Shown here one piece after another: positions 33,911 to 43,122 of a DNA stretch of 64,000 nt (position 1 is its first letter; each line of letters opens with the position of its first letter). Source of the DNA: Roseomonas gilardii subsp. gilardii (GTDB taxonomy: Bacteria > Pseudomonadota > Alphaproteobacteria > Acetobacterales > Acetobacteraceae); assembly GCF_023078375.1 (NCBI RefSeq), contig NZ_CP095555.1, positions 1 to 64,000 of the forward strand, given 5' to 3'. The notes under the pieces were generated by a model. The model did no database searches, was not told the origin of the DNA, and saw only the letters and a list, made by a program, of their open reading frames with translations. The translations under genes and the position numbers were made by a program.

Positions 33911-34854
33911 CCGCCGCTGGCCGCCTTGCGGGGCGCCTCGAGGATCGCGTCGTTCTGCCGTGCCGCGGTGAGGGCGCCGTAGTCGAGCCCCCACTTCTTC
34001 AGGATCGCGAGATAGGTGCCGTCCTGGATCAGCGAGTTCAGCGCCTCCGCCACCAGCGGCGTGAGCGGGCTGTCCTTCTGCAGGCCGATGCCCACGAAAT
34101 CCCCCGGCACGGTGAAAGTGCCGGCGAGGACGAGCCGGTCCTGCGAGGCCGAGACCATGTAGACGAGCCCTTCATAGGGACCGACGAAACCCGGGATGCG
34201 GCCGCTGAGCACCGCCTGCACGCCGGCCGGGCGTCCGGGAAAGAGCGGCACGGTGATGGGCTTCCGGCCCGCCGCCACGCAGGCCTCGCTCTGGCGCAGC
34301 AGCACCTCCGCATTCGTGGTGCCGGAGCCCGCGCCGATCGTGTCCCCGCAGAGGCTCATCAGGTCCGTGGCCGGCTTCCCGTCGAAACCGTCCTTCGCCC
34401 GCACCAGGCCGAGGCGGTTGTTGTCGAAATAGGAGACGAAATCCACCTGCTTCAGCCGCTCCGGCGTGACGCTCAGATTGGCGAGGGCCGCGTCATAGCG
34501 ACCGCTGGCGAGACCCGGCACGATGTTGCCGAAGCTGCCGGCATTGACCCAGCGCGGCTCCAGCCCGAGCCGGTGGGCCACTGCGCTCATCACGTCGATC
34601 TCCCGCCCCGCCAGGGTGCGGTTGTCCTCGGTGATATAGATGGTGGGCGGGGTGTTGGGGTTGGTGGCGACGGTCAGGATGCCGGCCTGGCGGTACCGCT
34701 GCGGCACCTTGGACGCCAGCGCCGGGTCGGGCTTGACCTCGAAGCCGGTCCGGTAGGGAAGGCCGCCTTCGGCAGGCTGCGCATGAACGGCAGGGGCCGC
34801 GAGGAAGAGGGCCGCGCCGCAGAGGGCCAGGAAAAGCGTCCGACGTGGGATCAT
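33907..34854 (-). CDS. Family 3 (polar amino-acid type) solute-binding protein
   Basis: The protein has 315 residues with a Sec signal (MIPRRTLFLALCGAALFLAAPAVHA). The family 3 fold shows GILTVATNPNTPPTIYITED, LAGREIDVMSAVAHRLGLE, DAALANLSVTPERLKQVDFV and a conserved central Cys pair in LMSLCGDTIGAGSG and SEACVAAG. The ligand is probably an amino acid or an S- or N-containing derivative processed by the downstream monooxygenase genes. It is the first gene of the operon, so the promoter lies in the gap to 35428. Confidence 0.85.
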   Translation of the reverse strand: MIPRRTLFLALCGAALFLAAPAVHAQPAEGGLPYRTGFEVKPDPALASKVPQRYRQAGILTVATNPNTPPTIYITEDNRTLAGREIDVMSAVAHRLGLEPRWVNAGSFGNIVPGLASGRYDAALANLSVTPERLKQVDFVSYFDNNRLGLVRAKDGFDGKPATDLMSLCGDTIGAGSGTTNAEVLLRQSEACVAAGRKPITVPLFPGRPAGVQAVLSGRIPGFVGPYEGLVYMVSASQDRLVLAGTFTVPGDFVGIGLQKDSPLTPLVAEALNSLIQDGTYLAILKKWGLDYGALTAARQNDAILEAPRKAASGG

Positions 34855-35428
34855 GGATACTCCGGTCTCGATCCCAGGACAGCGGAGATGGCGGCGGGGT
34901 CGCCCGGCATGGGATGAAGCGCCGCATGGCTGGTGGCCGGCAACGGATCATCGCGTCGATATGGCGCCACTGCGCCCCTCGGAAGCCTGTGAAGGAGGAT
35001 CTGGGACAGTCGTTGGGTTGGCGCCGGGTTATAGGCTGTACGGCGCTGGCGTCCACGGCCCTGGCTCCATGGTGAGGGGTCGGAATGGATTTATCTTGGA
35101 GTATCCTATTCTATAAGATGCAAAGGGAATGACTTTATCGTTTCGCCGGGGATTTTTAGGTTATTCTTCTATCTTGCTGTCTAGGTCATGCCGCGCGGTG
35201 GGCCGGTCCTCCCTGGCCGCGGCGAAGCTGCGGATCGTTCGCCCATTGAACCGGCTCGGTGTGCCGCCCGACCCTGCTTCGCTTGGCTTGCCGCAACCTT
35301 GGGGTCCATCGCGGCTTAGTTGTGAAACAGAACCTGTTCCAGGCAGTCCCGGTGTCCCCCCTCCATCCCGGCGCCGTGTGATGTCGCGGGGGGGTCCGGA
35401 CAGGCGTGAAACCTGGACAAAAGAGCCG
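34855..35428. promoter_or_regulatory. Divergent intergenic region with an AT-richer core
   Basis: This is a 574-base gap between the binding-protein start and the catalase-like start. Bases about 35080-35180 are clearly AT-rich (TTATCTT, CCTATTCTATAAGATG, GGATTTTTAGG), unlike the rest of the window. This is probably where promoters for both sides lie. TATAAG near 35112 could be a -10 element, but no spaced -35 was found. No reading frame with coding character was recognised. Confidence 0.45.
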
Positions 35429-36520
35429 ATGATGAGTCTCAGCCCCCCGGTCCGCTACACCCCCGCTGTCGAGGAGATCCAACCCGACGAGCAGGATACG
35501 ATCCGGGGCCTGAACGAGGCCTTCGACACTATCCTGGAGACGACGGCGAAGGATTATGGCCATGCCGTCCGCTCCGTCCACGCCAAGGCTCATGCTGTTC
35601 TCGAAGGCAGGATGGCGATTGCCGCCGACCTGCCGCCGGAGTTGGCCCAGGGGCTCTTCGCCAGGCCGGGCGAGCACAAGGTCTATTTGCAGATCTCGAC
35701 CAATGCAGGCGACATTCTGCCGGACGCGATCTCCCTTCCGCGCGGCATGGCGCTGAAGGTGCTGGATGTGGAGGGCAAGCGCCTGCCCGGCGCCGAGGGC
35801 AAAACCCAGGACTTCATCATGGTGAACGGCCCGGTCTTCCAGACGAAGACCGCCAGGCAATTCCTGAGCAATCTGAAAATGCTGGCCAGGACCACCGATC
35901 GGCTGGAGGGCACCAAGACGGTCATGTCCTCCGTGCTGCGCGGTGTGAACACCGCGCTGGAGGCCATGGGGATCGAGAGCACCAAGGTCCAGTCGCTGGG
36001 CGGCGCGCCCAATGTCGATCCCCTCGGCGAGACCTATTACAGCGTCACGCCGTTCCGCTATGGGGACCACATCGCGAAGTTCAGCCTCGTCCCGGTTGCG
36101 CCGGAACTGCTGGCGCTGAAGGGCCAGGAGATCGACGCCACTGGCCGGCCGGATGCGATCCGCGAAACGATACAGGCCGAGATGAAGGGCATCGACGGTG
36201 TCTGGGAGTTTCGCGTGCAGCTATGCCGCGATCTGGAGGAGCAGCCGGTCGAGGACCCGACCGTCGAGTGGAATAAGGAGAAGGCGCCCTTCCGGACGGT
36301 GGCCACCATCACCGTGCCGCGTCAGGATAGCTGGGATGCCGCGCGCGTGCAGGCTGTGAATGAAGAGATGCATTTCATGGTCTGGACCGGCCTTGCCGCC
36401 CATCAGCCGCTGGGCAACATCAACCGGGCCCGGCGTGAAGCCTACAGGCATTCGACCGGGTTCCGCGAACGCTTCAACCGCTGCCCGATCCACGAACCCG
36501 GCACCCAGGCGGACACCTGA
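35429..36520 (+). CDS. Catalase-family (SrpA/KatA-like) small heme protein
   Basis: The protein has 363 residues from the first of two adjacent ATGs at 35429. It resembles the small catalase-related family: AVRSVHAKAHAVLEG in place of the distal His segment, LQISTNAGDILPDAISLPRGMALKV, and a C-terminal RREAYRHSTGFRERFNR that could offer the axial Tyr. It is shorter than true catalases of about 480 residues and lacks a classical RLFSY motif. Members may be peroxidases or catalase-like heme proteins. It has no signal peptide and no operon partners. Confidence 0.75.
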   Translation: MMSLSPPVRYTPAVEEIQPDEQDTIRGLNEAFDTILETTAKDYGHAVRSVHAKAHAVLEGRMAIAADLPPELAQGLFARPGEHKVYLQISTNAGDILPDAISLPRGMALKVLDVEGKRLPGAEGKTQDFIMVNGPVFQTKTARQFLSNLKMLARTTDRLEGTKTVMSSVLRGVNTALEAMGIESTKVQSLGGAPNVDPLGETYYSVTPFRYGDHIAKFSLVPVAPELLALKGQEIDATGRPDAIRETIQAEMKGIDGVWEFRVQLCRDLEEQPVEDPTVEWNKEKAPFRTVATITVPRQDSWDAARVQAVNEEMHFMVWTGLAAHQPLGNINRARREAYRHSTGFRERFNRCPIHEPGTQADT

Positions 36521-36537
36521 CCATTCCGGAGAGCCGC

Positions 36538-36552
36538 GCCGCCCCAGGCGGC
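36538..36552. terminator. Short GC hairpin between convergent genes
   Basis: GCCGCC and GGCGGC pair around a CCA loop in the 37-base gap between the catalase-like gene and the DUF4432 gene. It is short and lacks a T run, so a terminator role is only suggested. Confidence 0.3.
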
Positions 36553-36557
36553 ATGGC

Positions 36558-37640
36558 CTAGCCGAGCGACGCGATCAGGGCGGCCGTCCGGAGAGCGGCC
36601 TCGCGATCGAGATAGCCGGTGCGGACGGTGAAGCGCGCCGTCTCACCCGGTAGCAGGAAGCGGATCTGGCCATTCCGGCGCGCTGCCGCCTGACCCTCCG
36701 GATAGCAGGTTGCCGGCAGGGCCAGGGCCACGACCTTCTGGTCCGGATCGTTCAGCACCCAGCGCACGGTCTGTGGGAAATCCGCCGTGGCGTAGGAGAC
36801 GGCAAAGCCGTCACCCTCCGGCCGCTCCAGCATCAGATGCGTCCGCCCCTCCGCATCGGCGCCGAGGCCATGCAGGTAGAAGACCTGCTCCGGGTCATAA
36901 CGGCCAGGCTCTGACAACACCTCCATGCGTTCCGGATGCGCGGCCAGCTCGTCGATCAGGGCGAGATAGGCTGGATCGGGCACGACATGCGCCGGGACGG
37001 CGCGACGGACCGAGACACGCTCCGGCGTGAAAGGCGCTGCCTGCCGGAAGCGGCCGCCCGGCACGAAGGCGAAGTTGATGTGGCACATGTACATCAGCTC
37101 CATCGGCTTCCCGGAGCGGTTCTCCACCGCGAGGCCGATGTCGAAGAGCGTCGCATCCGGCCGCAGGGTCAGCGAGGGATGCGCCAGATAGTGTGCGCCG
37201 AAGCCCATGACATGGTCGCGCCGGCTGAGCAGGCGCAGGAAGTGCCCCTCCGCATCCTCGCCGAGCTCCAGCAGAGCGCCGTCCATCGGCGCGCAGGGGA
37301 ATTCACCATGGGCGGCGTGGCTGTCCTCCGCCGTGGGCACGCCATTGTGCAGCAGCCCGCTGTGGAAGGCGAAGCAGCCATAGGTCTCGGCGATCTGCCT
37401 TGCCGGGCGCGGTGCGTCGAAGCCGCTGGCCATGGCGAGCTCCACGCCGTCGAAATTCGCGGACCAGACCATGCCGCCCATCCAAGGCAGGACCACGACC
37501 TCGCCACGGGCATTGGCGAGGCGCAGGGCGGCGATGCCAGTGCGGAAGCGGAAGAGGCTGGCGCGCAGCCCCTCCCCGGCCAGGATCTCGCGCTCCGCCG
37601 CGCCGGCGAGGCTTTCATGGAGGGGGATGATCGTGGTCAT
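36558..37640 (-). CDS. DUF4432 aldose 1-epimerase-like protein
   Basis: The protein has 360 residues from the ATG at 37640. It matches the DUF4432 galactose-mutarotase-like beta sandwich, with VVLPWMGGMVWSANFDG, YGCFAFHSGLLHNGVP and MELMYMCHINFAFVPGGRF. The histidines in FAFHSG and MCHINF are candidate mutarotase residues. It is the last gene of the deoC/ribose-type ABC operon, so it probably interconverts anomers of the imported sugar. Confidence 0.75.
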   Translation of the reverse strand: MTTIIPLHESLAGAAEREILAGEGLRASLFRFRTGIAALRLANARGEVVVLPWMGGMVWSANFDGVELAMASGFDAPRPARQIAETYGCFAFHSGLLHNGVPTAEDSHAAHGEFPCAPMDGALLELGEDAEGHFLRLLSRRDHVMGFGAHYLAHPSLTLRPDATLFDIGLAVENRSGKPMELMYMCHINFAFVPGGRFRQAAPFTPERVSVRRAVPAHVVPDPAYLALIDELAAHPERMEVLSEPGRYDPEQVFYLHGLGADAEGRTHLMLERPEGDGFAVSYATADFPQTVRWVLNDPDQKVVALALPATCYPEGQAAARRNGQIRFLLPGETARFTVRTGYLDREAALRTAALIASLG

Positions 37641-37642
37641 GC

Positions 37643-38632
37643 TCAACGCACCCGGTTGCGCCAGGCGGCCAGGGCGATCGAGAGCAGCAGGAAGCCGCCC
37701 CAGATCAGGTCCACCAGGAAGTTGCTGAAACGCATCATCTGCAGGCCGGAGGACAGCAGCATCAGCGCCAGGAGCGCGAGGCCGACCGCCACCACATTGC
37801 CGCGCCCGCCCGCCGGGTTGGTGCCGGCCAGCACGGCGATCAGCACGGCCTGGAGCAGGTAGGAGACGCCGTAGTCGGATTTCGCCGCATTGGTGCGGCC
37901 GGATAGCAGAATCCCGGCGAGGCTGGCCAGCACGCCGGTCAGCACATAGGAGAAGAAGACCCGCCGCCCCGTCCGGATTCCGGCGAAGGCCGCGGCCCGC
38001 GCATTCGTGCCGATCAGGGCGAGGTCGATGCCGAAGCCCGTACGGGTCAGCAGGAACCAGACCAGGGCCGAGACGACGAGGAAGACGAGAAGCGGCACGG
38101 CGATGCCGAGGAGCGTGCCGTTGCCGATCTGCCCCCAGAGAGCCGGGAAGCCCACCACGGCGGGGCCGCCGGTGAGGACGAGGCAGATGCCGGTGAAGAC
38201 CTGCCCCGTGCCGATGGTGGCGAGGATCGGGGTGATCCGGAGCTTCGTGATCAGGAAGCCGTTCACCGCACCCGCCAGGATGCCTGTGCAGAGGGCGAGC
38301 AGCACGCCGAGCCCGACCATCGGCAGGGGAAGGTTCACCAGTTCCGGCCCGCGCGGGGCGCCGACAGCGTGGAAGAAGAGGCCGGCCAGGATGCAGGACA
38401 GGTTGGCGATGCCGATCACCGAGAGGTCGATGCCGCCGGTCAGCATGGCCACCATCATGGCGATGGCGAGGAGCCCCAGTTCCGGCGCGACGAAGGTGAT
38501 GGATTCGAAGACATAGGGACGCAGGAAGCGCTCCGGGTTCAGCACCGCCATGCCGGCGAAGATCAGCACCGTGAGCAGGACGAGCTGCAGCAGGTTGCTG
38601 TCGATGCGGAGGCGCTTCGTCAGGCCGTTCAT
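37643..38632 (-). CDS. Ribose/autoinducer-type ABC permease (RbsC family), copy 2
   Basis: The protein has 329 residues with eight to ten helices. CUT2 motifs include AMMVAMLTGGIDLSVIGIAN, ILATIGTGQVFTGI and AVLAGTNPAGGRGNVVAV. It pairs with the neighbouring permease, an arrangement seen in importers such as LsrCD. The ATG at 38632 is 19 bases after the preceding gene. Confidence 0.9.
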   Translation of the reverse strand: MNGLTKRLRIDSNLLQLVLLTVLIFAGMAVLNPERFLRPYVFESITFVAPELGLLAIAMMVAMLTGGIDLSVIGIANLSCILAGLFFHAVGAPRGPELVNLPLPMVGLGVLLALCTGILAGAVNGFLITKLRITPILATIGTGQVFTGICLVLTGGPAVVGFPALWGQIGNGTLLGIAVPLLVFLVVSALVWFLLTRTGFGIDLALIGTNARAAAFAGIRTGRRVFFSYVLTGVLASLAGILLSGRTNAAKSDYGVSYLLQAVLIAVLAGTNPAGGRGNVVAVGLALLALMLLSSGLQMMRFSNFLVDLIWGGFLLLSIALAAWRNRVR

Positions 38633-38651
38633 GCGGTGTCCTCCCTCCCGC

Positions 38652-39644
38652 TCAGGCGATGCGCCGGCGGTCGCGCCAGGCCGTGGCGGCCGTGGCGGCG
38701 ATCACGATCAGGCCCACGACGACACGCTGCCAGGTGGTGTCCATGCCCAGGATGATCAGGCTGTTGGTGATCACCACCAGGGTCAGCACACCGAGCACCG
38801 TGCCGATGACGCTGCCGCGCCCGCCGAAGATGCTGGCGCCGCCGAGCACCACCGCGGCGATGACGTCGAGTTCCAGCCCCACCATGTCGCGTGGGTTGGC
38901 CGTCCAGATCATCGCCCCGTGCAGCAGCCCGGCGAAGCCCGCCAGCGCCCCGGCCAGGCCATAGATGAAGAAGGTGATGCGGCGGGTGTTGAAGCCGACG
39001 CGCCGCGCCGCTTCCTCGCCGCCGCCCAGTGCGTAGATGCCACGGCCGATCATCGTGTGGCGGAGCATCAGATGCACCAGCAGGGCGATGCCGGCATAGA
39101 CCAGCACCATGGAGGAGAGCCCGGCCTGGCTGCCATCCGCCTGGGTGACATGCAGGAACTCGCCCCGGGCGAAGCCGATCAGCAGCGGAGGCATCTGGTC
39201 GATGTTGATCTGGCTGGTGCCGACCACGCCCAGGATGAAGCCGCGCACGGCCGTGCCGGTGCCGAGCGTGACGATCAGCGGGATCATCCGCAGGTAATGG
39301 ACGAAGACCGCGTTCACGAGGCCCAGCAGCAGGCCGATGCCCGTCGCCATCAGGAAGGGCAAGACCACCCCGTCGAAGCCCCAGGCGATCATCGCCTTCA
39401 CCGTCAGGTACATCGCCGCGATGGCGAAGGCGGGAAAGGAGACGTCGATGCCGCCCGAAAGCATGACCATCAGCACGGCGAGCGCCAGGATGCCCGAGAT
39501 GACGCTGGCCCGCAGCAGCGAGAAGAGGTTGGCCGGCTGCCAGAAGACCGGGTTGACCGTGCCGATCACCAGCACGGCGGCCAGCAGGACGGCGCCGACC
39601 ATGAATTCCGGGTGGCGGCGCAGCAGGGCGGCGAGGCGGCTCAT
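38652..39644 (-). CDS. Ribose/autoinducer-type ABC permease (RbsC family), copy 1
   Basis: The protein has 330 residues. It carries VLMVMLSGGIDVSFPAFAIA, IVTLGTGTAVRGFILG, YALGGGEEAARRVGFN and AVVLGGASIFGGRGSVIG, all typical of CUT2 permeases. The two permeases differ enough to form a heterodimer. Its ATG overlaps the end of the ATP-binding gene. Confidence 0.9.
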   Translation of the reverse strand: MSRLAALLRRHPEFMVGAVLLAAVLVIGTVNPVFWQPANLFSLLRASVISGILALAVLMVMLSGGIDVSFPAFAIAAMYLTVKAMIAWGFDGVVLPFLMATGIGLLLGLVNAVFVHYLRMIPLIVTLGTGTAVRGFILGVVGTSQINIDQMPPLLIGFARGEFLHVTQADGSQAGLSSMVLVYAGIALLVHLMLRHTMIGRGIYALGGGEEAARRVGFNTRRITFFIYGLAGALAGFAGLLHGAMIWTANPRDMVGLELDVIAAVVLGGASIFGGRGSVIGTVLGVLTLVVITNSLIILGMDTTWQRVVVGLIVIAATAATAWRDRRRIA

Positions 39645-41134
39645 GCCAGTTCTCCCAGCATCGCGCTCAGCCGCCCTTCGTCGGTCGCCTCGGCGGGCAG
39701 GTCAGACACCAGGCGCCCCCGGTGCAGGACGAGGATGCGGTTGCAGTTGTCCACCAGTTCGGGAAGGTCGTCCGAGATCATCAGGACGCCCAGGCCGCGC
39801 TCGCGTGCCAGATCGCGGATCTTGCGGTGGATGCCGGCCTTGGAGCCGACATCGACACCCACGGTCGGGCCGTTCAGGATCAGCAGCCTCGGGTCGTTCA
39901 GCAGCCAGCGGCCGATCACCACGCGCTGCTGATTGCCGCCGGAGAGCTGCGTCACCGGCCGGTCGCCGGTCGGGGTGGCGATGGCCATCTCGCGGATCGT
40001 GGCCGCCGCGTCGCGGGCGGCGGCATCGCGGCGGATCACGCCCCACCGGCTCAGCCGCTCATGCGAGGTGGCGAGGATGTTGCGGTCGATGGTCTGGGTC
40101 AGGAAGAGGCCCTCGGTCAGCCGGTCCTCGGGCACATAGGCCACGCCCTCGGCGATGGCCGCCTGCACGCTGTCCAGCCGCACGGGCCTGCCGTTCAGGC
40201 GGACCTCCCCGGCATGGCCCGGCTTCATGCCGAACAGCGCCAGGGCCAGTTCCGTACGGCCGGAGCCGAGCAGGCCGGAGATGCCGACGATCTCGCCCGG
40301 CATGACGCGCAGGCTGATATCCTGGAGCTGCCCCGGGATGCCGAGGCCGTTGACCTCCAGCACCGGCACCGAGGCCGACCCGGCCCAGCGATAGCCTTCG
40401 GTGGCGATGTCCTGCCCGGTCATGGCACGGGTGATGGCGGCCTCGTTGAATTCGGCGATAGGCCCGGCGGCCACGACGCGGCCGCTGCGGATCACCGTCA
40501 GGCGCTCGCTGATCTCCAGCATCTCGCGCATCTTGTGGCTGACGAAGAGCACGGCGATGCCACGCGACTGGATATCGCGCACCACGCGGAACAGCGCCTC
40601 GACCTCCCGCCCCGTGAGCGCGGTGGTGGGTTCATCCATGATCAGCAGGCGCGGGTCGGACATCAGCGCGCGGGCGATGGCCACGAGTTGCCGGCCCGCG
40701 GTCGGCAGGGTTTCCACCAGCGCGTCGAGGTCGAGCTCGACGCCCAGCCGGGCGGTGGCGGCCTCGGCGATGGCGCGCACCCGGCGCCAGGAGACGAGGC
40801 TGCGCCGTGCCTGCAGCTCGGTGCTGAGGGCGAGGTTCTCGGCGACCGTGAGGTTCCCGAAGAGCGAGAAATCCTGATAGATCACCTGCACGCCATGGGC
40901 GATGGCCGAGCGTGGGGTCATGCTCTCGGCCTTCTGCCCGTCGATCAGAATCTCCCCCTGGTCCGGCTGCCAGACCCCCGAGATCACCTTGATCAGCGTG
41001 GACTTGCCGGAGCCGTTCTCACCGGCCAGGCAGTGGATCTCGCCCTGGCCGATGGTCAGGGAAACGTCGTCCAGGGCGCGCACGGCGGCAAAGCTCTTGC
41101 CGATATGGCGGAGTTCGATCAGCGGAGCGGTCAT
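39641..41134 (-). CDS. Two-domain sugar ABC ATPase (RbsA family) with degenerate second Walker B
   Basis: The protein has 497 residues. NBD1 is intact: Walker A GENGSGKST, Walker B LLIMDEPTTALT. NBD2 has GLLGSGRTEL instead of a normal Walker A, as is usual in this family, and its Walker B reads LLILNGPTVGVDVGSK, where the acidic Asp-Glu pair is replaced by Asn-Gly. The signature LSGGNQQRVVIGRWL is retained. NBD2 is probably not hydrolytic, which is known to occur in parts of the CUT2 family. It drives the two RbsC-type permeases. Confidence 0.9.
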   Translation of the reverse strand: MTAPLIELRHIGKSFAAVRALDDVSLTIGQGEIHCLAGENGSGKSTLIKVISGVWQPDQGEILIDGQKAESMTPRSAIAHGVQVIYQDFSLFGNLTVAENLALSTELQARRSLVSWRRVRAIAEAATARLGVELDLDALVETLPTAGRQLVAIARALMSDPRLLIMDEPTTALTGREVEALFRVVRDIQSRGIAVLFVSHKMREMLEISERLTVIRSGRVVAAGPIAEFNEAAITRAMTGQDIATEGYRWAGSASVPVLEVNGLGIPGQLQDISLRVMPGEIVGISGLLGSGRTELALALFGMKPGHAGEVRLNGRPVRLDSVQAAIAEGVAYVPEDRLTEGLFLTQTIDRNILATSHERLSRWGVIRRDAAARDAAATIREMAIATPTGDRPVTQLSGGNQQRVVIGRWLLNDPRLLILNGPTVGVDVGSKAGIHRKIRDLARERGLGVLMISDDLPELVDNCNRILVLHRGRLVSDLPAEATDEGRLSAMLGELA

Positions 41135-41209
41135 GCCCTTCCGTCGCCACAGGCGTCACGAGGGGCCGGAGGCACGGGGCCTCCGGCGGGTTCCAGACCT
41201 GGATGCGGC

Positions 41210-42271
41210 TCAGAAGTTGTACTGGGCCATGTTGTCCTTGGTCACGCCGACCCATCCCTGGCCGACCAGCACGTTGGGCCGCTTGGCATCGGGCACCTGC
41301 AGGTTCTCATAACCGGCGAGGCCGAGATTGGTGCCCGCCTTGATGTCCTTCTTCGCCAGCGCCATCACAGCCATCACGTTCATGGCATAGCCGGCCACCG
41401 CCGGGTCCCAGAACTGGATGTAGTTGATGTCGCCATTGCGCAGGTACTGCCCGGCGACGGAAACGAGGCCGGTGCCGGAGAAGAAGAGCTTGCCCCTGAG
41501 GTTGCGCTCGGCGATCAGCCGCCCGGCACCGGCCGAGGTCGGCATGGGCGCGCCGAGGATGCCCTTCAGGTCCGGATAGGCGGTCAGCACTTCCTTCAGC
41601 TTGTTGTAGTCGGTGGTCGCGTCGTCATAGGTCTCGATGCGCTTCGTCACCTCCTGCATCTTCGGGAAGTGCTGCTTCTGGTAGGCGACGGCACCGTCGA
41701 TCCACTCGTTCTGGGACTGGGAGGTCAGGCTGCCGACGGTGGCGACATACTTGCCCTCGCCGCCCATGTCGCGCGCCAGAACCTCCATCAGCTTGGCGCC
41801 GTAGGCGTGATTGTCGAAAGCCTCGATATCGTAATCCGTGTTCTGGAGGTTCGAAGCCTCATGCGAGATCACCACAATGCCCTGGCGGCGGGCCTTCTGC
41901 AGCACGGGCTCCACCGCCTCCACCGAGAAGGGCACGATGCAGATCGCGTCCACGCCCTGGGCGATCAGGCTCTCGACCAGCTGCACCTGCGCCGCCGCAT
42001 CCGCCTGGCTGGGGCCCACCATCCAGGTGTCGTGGCCCTGGTCCTTGCCGAATTGCGTGACGCCGACGCGCATCCGGTCGAACCAGGCGATGCCGTCCAC
42101 CTTCACCACCGTGGCGATGCTGCGCTTCTTGCCGGCCTTGGCGTTGATGTCGGCGGCCACCTTGCTGGCATCCACCGCCGCGGCCTGCGCGAAGGCCGGG
42201 CCGCCGGCGACAGAGGCCAGCAGCCCGCCCGCCGCCATTGCACCAAAATGGCGCCTGCTGATTCCGTTCAT
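41210..42271 (-). CDS. Periplasmic sugar-binding protein (RbsB/LsrB-like)
   Basis: The protein has 353 residues with a signal of twin-arginine type (ISRRHFGAMAAGGLLASVAGG). The type I binding fold shows DRMRVGVTQFGKDQG, VESLIAQGVDAICIVPFS, VISHEASNLQNTDYDIEAFDN and KGILGAPMPTSAGAGR. LsrB and rhamnose-binding proteins share this layout. The ligand could be a deoxy sugar or pentose, given the nearby deoC. Confidence 0.85.
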   Translation of the reverse strand: MNGISRRHFGAMAAGGLLASVAGGPAFAQAAAVDASKVAADINAKAGKKRSIATVVKVDGIAWFDRMRVGVTQFGKDQGHDTWMVGPSQADAAAQVQLVESLIAQGVDAICIVPFSVEAVEPVLQKARRQGIVVISHEASNLQNTDYDIEAFDNHAYGAKLMEVLARDMGGEGKYVATVGSLTSQSQNEWIDGAVAYQKQHFPKMQEVTKRIETYDDATTDYNKLKEVLTAYPDLKGILGAPMPTSAGAGRLIAERNLRGKLFFSGTGLVSVAGQYLRNGDINYIQFWDPAVAGYAMNVMAVMALAKKDIKAGTNLGLAGYENLQVPDAKRPNVLVGQGWVGVTKDNMAQYNF

Positions 42272-42299
42272 CGCTTCCTCTCCTGTTCTCGTTCTTGCG

Positions 42300-43001
42300 T
42301 CAGTAGCCGGTACCGGAGGCCGGCGCGCCCGTGATCAGGGCAACGCCGGAGCTGGCACCGATCCGGTTCGCGCCGGCGGCGATCATCGCCAGCGCCGTAT
42401 CCCAGTCGCGGATGCCGCCGGACGCCTTCACACCCAGCGCACTCCCCACGGTCTCGCGCATCAGCCGCACATCCTCCACCGTGGCGCCGCCGGTGGAGAA
42501 GCCGGTGGAGGTCTTCACGAAATCGGCCTTCGCCTCGGCGGCAAGGCGGCAGGCGGTGCGCTTCTGCTCATCCGTCAGCAGGCAGGTCTCGATGATGACC
42601 TTCAGCACCCGTCCTTCGCAGGCCTTGCGCACCGCGGCGATGTCCTCGCGCACGACCTCCAGCCGCCCGTCCCGCAGCGCACCGATATTGATCACCATGT
42701 CGATCTCGTCGGCGCCATGATGCACGGCATTCGCTGTCTCGGCGGCCTTGTCCCAGGCGGTCGTGGCCCCCAGCGGAAAGCCGACCACGGAGCAGGTCTT
42801 CACCGCGCTGCCGCGCAGAAGCTGGGCCACCAGCGGCACGTTCACCGGGTTGACGCAGACCGAGCAGAACAGGTGCCGGAGCGCCTCCTCGCCATGGCGG
42901 CGCAGATCCGCCTCGCCGGCTCCGGGCTGGAGCAGCGTATGGTCGATCAGCGGGGCGAGGTCTTCGGGCCTGCGCGGCAGGGCGGTGTGCTGTGTCGTCA
43001 C
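42300..43001 (-). CDS. deoC: Deoxyribose-phosphate aldolase
   Basis: The protein has 233 residues. DeoC motifs are complete: [68 protein letters not shown] (Schiff-base lysine) and [14 protein letters not shown] (proton-relay lysine). It splits 2-deoxyribose-5-phosphate, or a related aldol, into acetaldehyde and glyceraldehyde-3-phosphate. It is first in the ABC importer operon and divergent from the DeoR regulator. Confidence 0.9.
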   Translation of the reverse strand: MTTQHTALPRRPEDLAPLIDHTLLQPGAGEADLRRHGEEALRHLFCSVCVNPVNVPLVAQLLRGSAVKTCSVVGFPLGATTAWDKAAETANAVHHGADEIDMVINIGALRDGRLEVVREDIAAVRKACEGRVLKVIIETCLLTDEQKRTACRLAAEAKADFVKTSTGFSTGGATVEDVRLMRETVGSALGVKASGGIRDWDTALAMIAAGANRIGASSGVALITGAPASGTGY

Positions 43002-43062
43002 TTCGGCCTCCTTCGGGCCGTCAGAGCGGGCCGGGTTGGTCCCGTATTTGTCAGTCTTCTGA

Positions 43063-43075
43063 ATTTTGTTAAAAT
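43063..43075. promoter_or_regulatory. Palindromic site between deoC and the DeoR-type regulator
   Basis: ATTTT and AAAAT flank a GTT centre in the otherwise GC-rich 121-base divergent gap. Direct TGTCA elements lie on both sides (near 43050 and 43099). It is a plausible operator for the DeoR protein. Confidence 0.4.
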
Positions 43076-43122
43076 CGTCACATCATGGGGTCGGGTGTCA
43101 AGACTTCCCCGCGAGGAGAGGG

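Noticed and set aside
39722-42334. An 870-codon plus-strand open frame
   Set aside because: It is antisense to the RbsA-type ATPase and the sugar-binding protein, both of which have clear motifs. Its residues are low-complexity shadow sequence.
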